Source: CAYORM01 sp964406375
GTDB lineage: Bacteria > Pseudomonadota > Alphaproteobacteria > DSM-16000 > Inquilinaceae
Reading direction: 5' to 3'
Length of the DNA stretch: 21,046 bases
Assembly (NCBI GenBank): GCA_964406375.1
Contig: CAYORM010000047.1
Span: 1 to 21,046, forward strand
This document shows, piece after piece, positions 1 through 4,528 of this stretch. How positions within the stretch are numbered: position 1 is the stretch's first letter; every line of letters starts with the position of its first letter. Position numbers and translations under genes: made by a program. A model generated the notes under the pieces. The model had not been told where the DNA came from and did no database searches. It worked only from the letters and a program-made list of their open reading frames with translations.

Positions 1-415
1 CGTCATAAGAGGCGCGGGCGTCGGCCTCGCTGTCGAAATAGCCGCCCTTCCAGCCCCAATAGGCCCAGGTGCCGGCGAGCCGGTCGAACACCTGGCGCGC
101 CGAGATCTCGCTGCCGGTCCGCTCGGCCTCCGGCAGCGCCGCGAGCGCTGCCTCGTCGGGAACCGAACGCCACAGGAAGTCCGGCACGCCCTCTTCCGGG
201 ACGCGCTTCAGCGCCGCCGGCACGCCGGCCTTGCGGAAATACTTCTGGGCGAGGATGTCGCAGGCGACCTGGCTCCACGCCGCCGGGACCTCGATGTCGG
301 CTTGGCGGAACACGACGGAGCCGTCCGGATTGCGGATCTCGCTGGCCGTCTTGCGGAAGGCGATGCCGTCATAGGCGTCGCGTCCCTCGGTCGTGAATCG
401 GCGCTCGATCTTCAT
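1..415 (-). CDS. nrdJ: Vitamin B12-dependent (class II) ribonucleotide reductase, N-terminal part
   Basis: The minus-strand frame opens at an ATG at 413-415 and stays open to the window edge, so only the first 138 residues are visible. The protein begins MKIERRFTTEGRDAYDGI and continues with SEIRNPDGSVVF, AAWSQVACDILAQKYFRKAGVP and a WAYWGWKGGYF segment. I recognise this as the N-terminus of the long alphaproteobacterial adenosylcobalamin-dependent reductase, which reduces ribonucleotides to deoxyribonucleotides without needing oxygen. The catalytic core lies outside the window. A GAGG element about nine bases upstream can serve as ribosome-binding site. The long upstream leader carries NrdR-like and DnaA-like sites, which fits a dNTP-synthesis gene. 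Confidence 0.88.
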   Translation of the reverse strand, partial: MKIERRFTTEGRDAYDGIAFRKTASEIRNPDGSVVFRQADIEVPAAWSQVACDILAQKYFRKAGVPAALKRVPEEGVPDFLWRSVPDEAALAALPEAERTGSEISARQVFDRLAGTWAYWGWKGGYFDSEADARASYD

Positions 416-514
416 CCCACCAGACCTCGGTTCTGACTCGGTTCAACGGTCGTGAGTTTGTCACTCATCGCAGATCACGTCAAAGAAAGACTGATGGACA
501 GGATGTTCACACAT

Positions 515-523
515 CTATCCACA
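515..523 (+). promoter_or_regulatory. DnaA-box-like site
   Basis: CTATCCACA differs from the DnaA consensus TTATCCACA at the first base only. It is one of three such sites in about 160 bp upstream of nrdJ. Confidence 0.4.
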
Positions 524-529
524 AGAATA

Positions 530-582
530 GACGAAGTAAGATCAAGTCGAGTCTTTCAAACTCGACTTTCATTTACTTCATC
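530..582 (-). other. Long imperfect hairpin in the nrdJ leader
   Basis: Arms 544-552 and 560-568 are a perfect 9-bp inverted repeat around a 7-base loop. They sit inside a second pair of arms, 530-539 and 573-582, separated from the inner stem by a symmetrical 4x4 internal loop. The outer arms pair over all ten positions only in the minus-strand (nrdJ-sense) transcript, where the single odd position becomes a G-U wobble. This suggests an RNA rather than a DNA element. There is no U-tract, so it does not look like an intrinsic terminator. Confidence 0.55.
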
Positions 583-649
583 ATCTTCCGGCCGGGACGG
601 ATCCACCTTGGAGGGTGGGGCCGGACGGCATCTCTCTTTGACTGTGCGC

Positions 650-676
650 GGTGGATAAGTGCGCGATTGTGGATAA
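650..676 (-). promoter_or_regulatory. Two DnaA-box-like sites upstream of nrdJ
   Basis: On the minus strand, 668-676 reads TTATCCACA, an exact DnaA consensus box, and 650-658 reads TTATCCACC, one mismatch away. The exact box overlaps the left NrdR-like box. DnaA control of nrd genes is known in E. coli; here it is inferred from the sites alone. Confidence 0.5.
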
Positions 677-720
677 CTACCCCTAGCGCATTCCGTTCCC
701 GCGTCCCCTACATATAGTGG
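674..720 (-). promoter_or_regulatory. Pair of NrdR-box-like sites upstream of nrdJ
   Basis: Positions 705-720 read CCCCTACATATAGTGG and match the 16-bp NrdR consensus acaCwAtATaTwGtgt at about 12 of 16 positions. Positions 674-689 read TAACTACCCCTAGCGC, which keeps the outer CTA...TAG core but not the centre. The two are separated by 15 bp (31 bp centre to centre), the usual spacing of paired NrdR boxes. NrdR is the ATP/dATP-sensing repressor of ribonucleotide reductase genes. The right box is good; the left one is weaker and is supported mainly by its spacing. Confidence 0.6.
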
Positions 721-849
721 GTTGCGGCCCGGCAGGCCAGTGCCGAATGACGGCCTGTGACCGCCCGCTCCCGCCCGGCGGGCGGTGGCGATGATTGACA
801 GATCTTGCCTCGAATTGAAGGAAAGTCGGGATGCGCCGGTGGGGAGAAA

Positions 850-873
850 CGTCCCGCCGTCCCGCCGTCCCGC
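850..873. repeat. 8-bp tandem repeat, three exact copies
   Basis: CGTCCCGC is repeated three times head to tail and is followed by a degenerate partial copy (CGTGCCGT). It is a short, GC-rich, intergenic simple-sequence tract. No function is apparent. Confidence 0.7.
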
Positions 874-904
874 CGTGCCGTCGTTGTGGCCTCGCGGACA
901 GCGA

Positions 905-934
905 AAAGGCCGCACGTGACGGCGTGCGGCCTTT
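905..934 (-). terminator. Intrinsic terminator downstream of DUF1127 gene 1
   Basis: Positions 905-916 and 923-934 form a perfect 12-bp stem (AAAGGCCGCACG and its complement) with a 6-base loop. In the minus direction it ends in a short TTTT run. It lies 57 bp after the stop codon of the 991-1245 gene and could also act on rightward transcription. Confidence 0.75.
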
Positions 935-990
935 CTCGATGGTTCGGACTGTCCGGAGCGGCGCGCCGGCTGGCGACGGCCGCCCGCGGA

Positions 991-1245
991 TCAGGCGGCG
1001 CTGTGGGCGGCGCCGCGGATCGCGGTGGCGTGGCGGGCCGCCCGCTCCTGGGGGCGGTTAGCCATGGCGGCGGCCTCGGCGTCACGCAGCCGCTCGACGA
1101 TGGTCTCGCGCTCGAGCCCAATATCGGCGAGCAGCCGGTCGCTCAGCTGGCCGAGCTGGCGGGCGAGCTGACGCCGCCGATACCAGCGCGCTACGGCGCC
1201 GAGCAGGCCGGTCAGGGTGGACTGCTCAAGGGTCCGGATGGTCAT
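991..1245 (-). CDS. DUF1127 small protein 1
   Basis: An 84-residue protein, very basic in the middle. Residues about 20-55 (RWYRRRQLARQLGQLSDRLLADIGLERETI) carry the DUF1127 signature: an arginine-rich helix, then L-x-D-x-x-L-x-D-I-G. The start at 1245 is set by a near-perfect Shine-Dalgarno, GGAGGAGA, seven to eight bases upstream; the longer frame reading through the N gap is an artefact. DUF1127 proteins are abundant in alphaproteobacteria. The Rhodobacter member CcaF1 binds RNA and is co-transcribed with anti-Shine-Dalgarno sRNAs. The gene is monocistronic here, with a promoter-like element at 1324-1351 and its own terminator. An RNA-binding role is inference from the family. Confidence 0.85.
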   Translation of the reverse strand: MTIRTLEQSTLTGLLGAVARWYRRRQLARQLGQLSDRLLADIGLERETIVERLRDAEAAAMANRPQERAARHATAIRGAAHSAA

Positions 1246-1271
1246 GTCGTCTCTCCTCCAGGGATCAGTGA

Positions 1272-1283
1272 TGCTGCAATGCA
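1272..1283. promoter_or_regulatory. 12-bp motif shared by both DUF1127 genes, copy 1
   Basis: TGCTGCAATGCA lies 27 bp upstream of the DUF1127 gene 1 start and is identical to the element at 2101-2112. A variant in inverse orientation, TGCACCGCAGCA, sits at 1331-1342. The two near copies can pair over 12 positions if two G-U pairs are allowed, so the element could act as DNA operator or as RNA. Confidence 0.4.
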
Positions 1284-1323
1284 CAACAGGAAACATGAGA
1301 TCGGACAGCAACGCTGACCATTT

Positions 1324-1351
1324 ATGATAGTGCACCGCAGCATTGCGGAAA
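1324..1351 (-). promoter_or_regulatory. Candidate promoter of DUF1127 gene 1
   Basis: On the minus strand a TTTCCG (-35-like, 1346-1351) is followed after 16 bp by TATCAT (-10-like, 1324-1329). The -10 matches five of six consensus bases; the -35 is weak. The spacer contains TGCTGCGGTGCA, a variant of the motif found upstream of both DUF1127 genes. Confidence 0.35.
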
Positions 1352-1392
1352 GCGGGTGGCGCGGCGCGGGTGCGCCGCCGTCCGGCGGGACG

Positions 1393-1424
1393 AAAAAAAC
1401 CCCGCCGGGGGGGCCGGCGGGGTT
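1393..1424 (-). terminator. Strong intrinsic terminator of the anti-SD RNA locus
   Basis: Arms 1398-1408 and 1414-1424 form an 11-bp, almost entirely G-C stem with a CCCCC loop on the minus strand, followed by seven T residues (1399-1393). It ends leftward transcription from DUF1127 gene 2 and the small RNA before DUF1127 gene 1. Confidence 0.88.
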
Positions 1425-1441
1425 CGCGCAGGCGGCCGAAA

Positions 1442-1475
1442 GGCCACCGGAGGGGGAGGAGGGAGGAGGTCCGGC
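1442..1475. repeat. 34-bp direct repeat, left copy, abutting the N gap
   Basis: Identical to 1576-1609. The copy ends exactly at the first N. It corresponds to most of the anti-Shine-Dalgarno hairpin. Confidence 0.95.
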
Positions 1476-1575
1476 NNNNNNNNNNNNNNNNNNNNNNNNN
1501 NNNNNNNNNNNNNNNNNNNNNNNNNNNNNNNNNNNNNNNNNNNNNNNNNNNNNNNNNNNNNNNNNNNNNNNNNNN
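1476..1575. other. Assembly gap of 100 N
   Basis: Exactly 100 N, the usual placeholder for unknown length. Contig suffix 1442-1475 and contig prefix 1576-1609 are identical over 34 bp. The real sequence may therefore be a simple overlap or an unresolved tandem array of the hairpin. Confidence 0.97.
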
Positions 1576-1609
1576 GGCCACCGGAGGGGGAGGAGGGAGG
1601 AGGTCCGGC
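1576..1609. repeat. 34-bp direct repeat, right copy, abutting the N gap
   Basis: Identical to 1442-1475 and begins exactly at the first base after the gap. Confidence 0.95.
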
Positions 1610-1631
1610 GACCGGGCGCCTGCGCGTCTCG

Positions 1632-1688
1632 AAAACGGGCCGAGGCCCGAAAATGGGGTCCGGAGGATGGCCCTTGGGCCGCTCCGGA
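1632..1688 (-). terminator. Tandem hairpins after DUF1127 gene 2
   Basis: Starting six bases after the stop codon, 1659-1688 is a near-palindrome (outer arms TCCGGAG/CTCCGGA, inner GGCCC/GGGCC). TTTT follows a few bases later. A second short stem, CGGGCC/GGCCCG at 1636-1649, is followed by TTTT. These may be weak terminators, or processing signals that separate the mRNA from the downstream small RNA. Confidence 0.5.
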
Positions 1689-1693
1689 GAAGG

Positions 1694-1975
1694 TCAGGCG
1701 GCGTCGTGGAGACGCGCATCCTCATTGGCCGGGCGGGGCGCGGTGGCGCTCGCGACGGGAGCGAACTGCGCCGGCACGGCCGCCTCTGCGGTCGCGCCCG
1801 CCAGCCGCTCACGGATGGTCCCGCGGGTCACGCCGATATCGGCGAGCATGCGGTCGTCCAGCTCCATGAGGGCGCGGTAGGCACGCCGGCGCTCGATCGC
1901 GGCGACGAAGCCACGAATGGCGCGAGTGAGGAAGGAACCGGTCGGCTGACCGGCATTGGCGGCACGGGCGGTCAT
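1694..1975 (-). CDS. DUF1127 small protein 2
   Basis: A 93-residue protein. Residues about 20-58 (FVAAIERRRAYRALMELDDRMLADIGVTRGTI) match the DUF1127 core: arginine-rich helix, then L-D-D-R-M-L-A-D-I-G. An alanine-rich tail of about 30 residues follows. The ATG at 1975 is chosen because the conserved region starts about 20 residues later; a weak AAGGTG lies upstream. It differs clearly from the 991-1245 protein outside the core, so the two are old paralogues rather than a fresh duplication. The gene is followed in the same direction by hairpins and the anti-Shine-Dalgarno RNA, the arrangement known for the Rhodobacter ccaF1-ccsR operon. RNA-binding function is inferred by analogy. Confidence 0.85.
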   Translation of the reverse strand: MTARAANAGQPTGSFLTRAIRGFVAAIERRRAYRALMELDDRMLADIGVTRGTIRERLAGATAEAAVPAQFAPVASATAPRPANEDARLHDAA

Positions 1976-2100
1976 CTCTGTTTCACCTTGCGTCGGGTGG
2001 CCGGCTCCGGGTCCGGCCCTTCGGTGCATTGTCATGTTGCGCTGCACACGCCGAGGAAGATGGTGGAAACGGTGCGCTTCGACCATCCCCGAAGCTGCAG

Positions 2101-2112
2101 TGCTGCAATGCA
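2101..2112. promoter_or_regulatory. 12-bp motif shared by both DUF1127 genes, copy 2
   Basis: TGCTGCAATGCA is identical to 1272-1283. It lies 126 bp upstream of the DUF1127 gene 2 start, in the same orientation relative to its gene as copy 1. Confidence 0.4.
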
Positions 2113-2165
2113 AAAGAGGAGGATAAGGCAGGTCGTCCCGCGCATCAGCGCAAGGTTTCACGCTT

Positions 2166-2188
2166 GTTTCCCGCGATCGCCGGGAAAC
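2166..2188. promoter_or_regulatory. Inverted repeat, candidate operator
   Basis: Perfect 8-bp arms GTTTCCCG (2166-2173) and CGGGAAAC (2181-2188) flank a 7-bp spacer that itself contains CGATCG. No T-run follows on either side, so it resembles a repressor or activator site rather than a terminator. It lies between two divergent genes. Confidence 0.4.
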
Positions 2189-2301
2189 TGTCACCTACCG
2201 CCGGCGCGCCGCGGAACCGGGTCACAAAATTTCCGAGTGTCTCTGCTATCGTCCCGACGGCTCGTCTATGGGGGCCTGTCGAACGGGAAGAGGAGGAGAG
2301 G

Positions 2302-2820
2302 ATGCCGACGCCCGACCGTTCCCAACCCCGTGGTTTCGGGTGGTCCGGGCGGCCGCGGCGCCGTTTGTGGCGCGAATCCAGCCGCGGACCCGTCCTTGCG
2401 GCGCTGATCTTGCTGCCGCTCGCCGGGCTGCCGCTCGCCGGCTGCCAGGTTCTGCGGTCGGACGTGCTGGGTGGCGGCCGCGCGGCGGCGCGTGGGGAGG
2501 TCGCGGCCTGTCCCGACCGGATGTCGGCCGATCCGACCTTGACGCGGGCGGCGATCGGTACCGCATTCACTTGCCAATGCGGCCCGACGCAAGCCGGCGT
2601 CGTCCGGGGTACGGGGGTCTATGCCGCCACCTCGCATATCTGTGCCGCCGCGCTGCATGACGGCGTCATCGGTCCCGATGGCGGTCCGGTGACCCTGAAG
2701 GTGCTGTCGGGCAGCCCGTTCTACCGGGGCTCGGCGCGCAACGGGATCGTCTCGCTCGACGCCGAGGCGCAGGCACGCAGCTTCGCCTTCATGGGCGAGG
2801 CTGGGGAGGAGGCGCCGTGA
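2302..2820 (+). CDS. LCCL-domain lipoprotein
   Basis: A 172-residue protein. The ATG at 2302 has a strong AGGAGGAGAGG upstream; the longer frame to its left lacks one. A basic N-terminal stretch of about 31 residues leads into a hydrophobic segment (LAALILLPLAGLPLAGC) with lipobox LAGC, so Cys48 is the likely lipidated residue. The mature part carries an LCCL-like domain: Cys-containing start, GTGVYAATSHICAAALHDGVI (about residues 109-129), then VTLKVLSGSPFYRGSARNGIVS. LCCL domains are best known from secreted eukaryotic proteins and are also found in some proteobacterial periplasmic proteins; ligands are poorly known. The protein is probably anchored to the outer membrane. Function is not predictable from context; the next gene is the unrelated complex I subunit. 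Confidence 0.75.
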   Translation: MPTPDRSQPRGFGWSGRPRRRLWRESSRGPVLAALILLPLAGLPLAGCQVLRSDVLGGGRAAARGEVAACPDRMSADPTLTRAAIGTAFTCQCGPTQAGVVRGTGVYAATSHICAAALHDGVIGPDGGPVTLKVLSGSPFYRGSARNGIVSLDAEAQARSFAFMGEAGEEAP

Positions 2821-2972
2821 GACACGGGCGGGCGGCGAGGCCGAACCCTCTACCGAATCCCGGCCGTGCCGCCGCGGCGCGCAAGCGACGGGGTGGACGC
2901 TTCGCGGGGCCGGTGCCATAGTCGCCAAGCTCGGCGGCCCGACCGGCGCCGCCCCGATACTGTACGCGGACC

Positions 2973-3359
2973 ATGGCCTTCAGCATCACGGAACTCGGCC
3001 TGCGGGCCTATCTTCGCTTCGTTACCTGGCGTCATGGCGCACTCGTCGGCACGGATGCCGAGGGGAACCGCTACTACCGGTCCAAGCGGGTCCGGCCCGG
3101 CCAACGGGAGAAGCGCTGGGTCGTCTTCAATGGCGGAGAGTCCGAAGCGACGCGTGTGCCACCGGAATGGCATGGCTGGCTTCACCACATGTTCAAGGAC
3201 CCGCCGGCGCCCGACAACCCGCTGCGCCGTCCCTGGCAGAAGCCGCACAATCCGAATCTCACCGGAACGGCTGAGGCCTATCTGCCGCGCGGCCATGTGC
3301 TGCGCGGCGGCGCCCGTCCGCCGGCGACCGGCGACTATGAGGCGTGGACCCCCCAGTGA
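2973..3359 (+). CDS. NADH:ubiquinone oxidoreductase subunit NDUFA12 (B17.2 family)
   Basis: A 128-residue protein of normal family length. Hallmarks include LVGTDAEGNRYYRSK near residues 44-58, then RWVVFNGGESEATRVPPEWHGWLHH and RPWQKPHNPNLTGTAEAY. These match the bacterial NDUFA12 family, an accessory subunit of respiratory complex I found in alphaproteobacteria and mitochondria. It binds the peripheral arm and is not part of the 14-gene nuo operon, so its isolated position here is usual. The ATG at 2973 is the first in frame with the conserved region; no clear Shine-Dalgarno precedes it, and a leaderless or short-leader transcript is possible. mlaD follows 109 bp later in the same direction. 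Confidence 0.92.
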   Translation: MAFSITELGLRAYLRFVTWRHGALVGTDAEGNRYYRSKRVRPGQREKRWVVFNGGESEATRVPPEWHGWLHHMFKDPPAPDNPLRRPWQKPHNPNLTGTAEAYLPRGHVLRGGARPPATGDYEAWTPQ

Positions 3360-3468
3360 GCCGATGGCAGTGAGCCTGTGGCGTGAGCCCATGGCCCTGC
3401 GCGGGCGCCCGATGCCCCGCCGGGCACGGCGCCGGCCGGACGGAATGTGAGGAGGCGGAGACCGTCGG

Positions 3469-3978
3469 ATGCACCGCAACGTGATCGAGACCGTCATGGG
3501 CGCGGTGGTGCTGGCCGTGGCCGTCGTGTTCTTGGGCTTCGCCTATTCCGGAGCCAATCTCGGCGGCGCTTCGGGCTATCCGCTCGTCGCCCGCTTCGAC
3601 CGGATCGACGGCGTGACCCCGGGCACGGAAGTGCGGGTCAGTGGCGTGCGGGTCGGCTCGGTGTCGGAGGTGACGCTCGACCGCCAGACCTATCTCGCCG
3701 AGCTGCATCTGGCGATCGACCCCGAGATCGTGCTGCCGGCCGATACGGTGGCGATCGTCTCCAGTGACGGGCTGCTCGGTGGCAAGACGGTGGTGCTGAG
3801 TCCCGGCGGCGAGGCTGACATGCTGCAGCCCGGCGACATCATCCAGTACACCCAGTCGACGCCGAGCCTCGAGCAGCTCCTCGGGCAGGTGATCTTCAGC
3901 CTGCAGGGCAGCGGTTCCGGCGACAGCGGCGGGGCGGGGCAGGGCGCACCGGCCGGCGGCGGTCTGCTTGCCGATTGA
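3469..3978 (+). CDS. mlaD: MlaD-family outer-membrane lipid asymmetry protein (MCE domain)
   Basis: A 169-residue protein. Residues about 8-28 are one N-terminal membrane anchor. An MCE domain follows (about 36-117), with YPLVARFDRIDGVTPGTEV, VRVGSV and the conserved SSDGLLGGKTVVLSPGG. The tail is glycine/serine-rich and probably disordered. In the Mla system MlaD forms a hexamer in the periplasm, held to the inner membrane by its helix, and passes phospholipids between MlaC and the MlaFEB ABC transporter. The partner genes are not in this window; separation of mlaD from mlaEF with NDUFA12 as neighbour is a layout I associate with Rhodospirillales. GGAG eight bases upstream supports the start. 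Confidence 0.92.
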   Translation: MHRNVIETVMGAVVLAVAVVFLGFAYSGANLGGASGYPLVARFDRIDGVTPGTEVRVSGVRVGSVSEVTLDRQTYLAELHLAIDPEIVLPADTVAIVSSDGLLGGKTVVLSPGGEADMLQPGDIIQYTQSTPSLEQLLGQVIFSLQGSGSGDSGGAGQGAPAGGGLLAD

Positions 3979-4006
3979 TGCCGGCGGCCGGGTGACAAGA
4001 GGCTCT

Positions 4007-4528
4007 ATGAGGGATCCGATGCGCATCGCGGCGACGCTCCTCGTCCTCGCAGGAACGGCGGCCGTGGCGGTGCTGTCGGGGCCCTCTGCCTGGGCGGCGG
4101 CAACGATAGACAAGCCGGTGGCCCAGCTCCGGGGCCTCGACAAGATCACCGCGCGCACCCGCAGCATCGACGCTCCGGTGGGCGAGCCGGTCACCTTCGG
4201 TACGCTGTCGATCACCGTCCGCGCCTGCCGTGTCGCGCCGCCCGAGGATCCGCCGGAGAACGCCGCGTTTCTCGAGATCGTCGACTCGCCCCCGGGGCAG
4301 GAGCCCCGCAGCGTCTTCTCGGGCTGGATGTTCGCTTCCTCGCCCGGTGTCTCGGCGATGGACCATCCGGTCTGGGACGTCTGGGTCGTGCGCTGCGCCG
4401 ATTCCGTCGGTGAGGCCGATCCCTATGCTGAACCCGAGGATCTCGGCCCGCCGCCCTCGGACCTGCCGTTGCCGGAGATGAACATCATCCCGCCGCCGCT
4501 GCCGCCGGAGCGGTCGCAGCCCGGCTAG
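4007..4528 (+). CDS. DUF2155 domain-containing secreted protein
   Basis: A 173-residue protein from the ATG at 4007; an alternative ATG four codons later (4019) also has a GAGGG-type site, and I cannot separate them. Both give a Sec signal peptide (MRIAATLLVLAGTAAVAVLSGPSAWA) with likely cleavage after AWA. The mature part contains the DUF2155 core: I-D-A-P-V-G-E-P-V-T-F-G-T-L-S-I near residue 60, a cysteine in VRACRV, FLEIVDS, VFSGWMFASSPGVSAMDHPVWDVWVVRC, then a proline-rich tail. The paired cysteines may form a disulphide. Molecular function is unknown. In alphaproteobacteria it commonly sits beside aat, as here, where the two genes meet tail to tail and share the bases CTAG as stop codons. 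Confidence 0.85.
   Translation: MRDPMRIAATLLVLAGTAAVAVLSGPSAWAAATIDKPVAQLRGLDKITARTRSIDAPVGEPVTFGTLSITVRACRVAPPEDPPENAAFLEIVDSPPGQEPRSVFSGWMFASSPGVSAMDHPVWDVWVVRCADSVGEADPYAEPEDLGPPPSDLPLPEMNIIPPPLPPERSQPG

Larger units (their letters stand above)
416..990. other. 575-bp gene-free region: nrdJ leader/promoter and DUF1127 terminator
   Basis: No convincing gene lies here; the open frames crossing it have no family resemblance and no ribosome-binding site. Positions 420-600 are noticeably more AT-rich than the rest of the window. The region contains a hairpin (530-582), DnaA-box-like sites, a pair of NrdR-like boxes (674-720), an 8-bp tandem repeat (850-873) and the terminator of the neighbouring DUF1127 gene (905-934). 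I see nothing in 735-845. Confidence 0.7.
1393..1613 (-). ncRNA. Candidate cuckoo/CcsR-type anti-Shine-Dalgarno small RNA locus, interrupted by the N gap
   Basis: Read on the minus strand, 1613-1576 folds into a 10-bp stem (GGUCGCCGGA with UCCGGUGGCC, including two G-U pairs). Its 18-base loop is CCUCCUCCCUCCUCCCCC, which contains CCUCCUCCC and a second CUCCUCC. The same hairpin, cut on its 5' side by the gap, recurs at 1475-1442, followed by a terminator at 1424-1393. CCUCCU is the anti-Shine-Dalgarno sequence of 16S rRNA. Small RNAs with this loop motif occur downstream of DUF1127 genes in Rhodobacter (CcsR1-4) and related bacteria, often in tandem. Here the RNA follows DUF1127 gene 2 in the same direction. 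If the contig ends simply overlap, there is one RNA of about 100 nt; otherwise there are at least two units. Confidence 0.65.
1976..2301. other. 326-bp divergent intergenic region between DUF1127 gene 2 and the LCCL lipoprotein gene
   Basis: It contains the second copy of the 12-bp DUF1127-associated motif (2101-2112) and a 23-bp inverted repeat (2166-2188). An AT-rich patch around 2222-2245 probably belongs to the promoter of the rightward gene. I cannot assign -35/-10 boxes with confidence on either strand. Confidence 0.6.

Noticed and set aside
416..660. Possible cobalamin riboswitch in the nrdJ leader
   Set aside because: I cannot find a B12-box-like sequence, and a B12-requiring reductase would not be expected to be repressed by B12.
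416..720. Chromosomal replication origin
   Set aside because: There are three DnaA-like boxes and an AT-rich stretch, but no typical origin neighbours (hemE, parAB, gid, dnaA). The sites are explained equally well by nrdJ control.
805..1317. A 170-codon rightward open frame over DUF1127 gene 1
   Set aside because: It is antisense to a clear DUF1127 gene with a strong Shine-Dalgarno, and it runs through that gene's terminator.
1442..1609. Target-site or long terminal repeat of a mobile element
   Set aside because: The identical blocks abut an artificial gap and correspond to an RNA hairpin; no transposase or element end is present.
991..1812. Minus-strand frame reading through the N gap and joining DUF1127 gene 1 to upstream sequence
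   Set aside because: The gap is of unknown length, a terminator intervenes, and a strong ribosome-binding site marks the true start at 1245.
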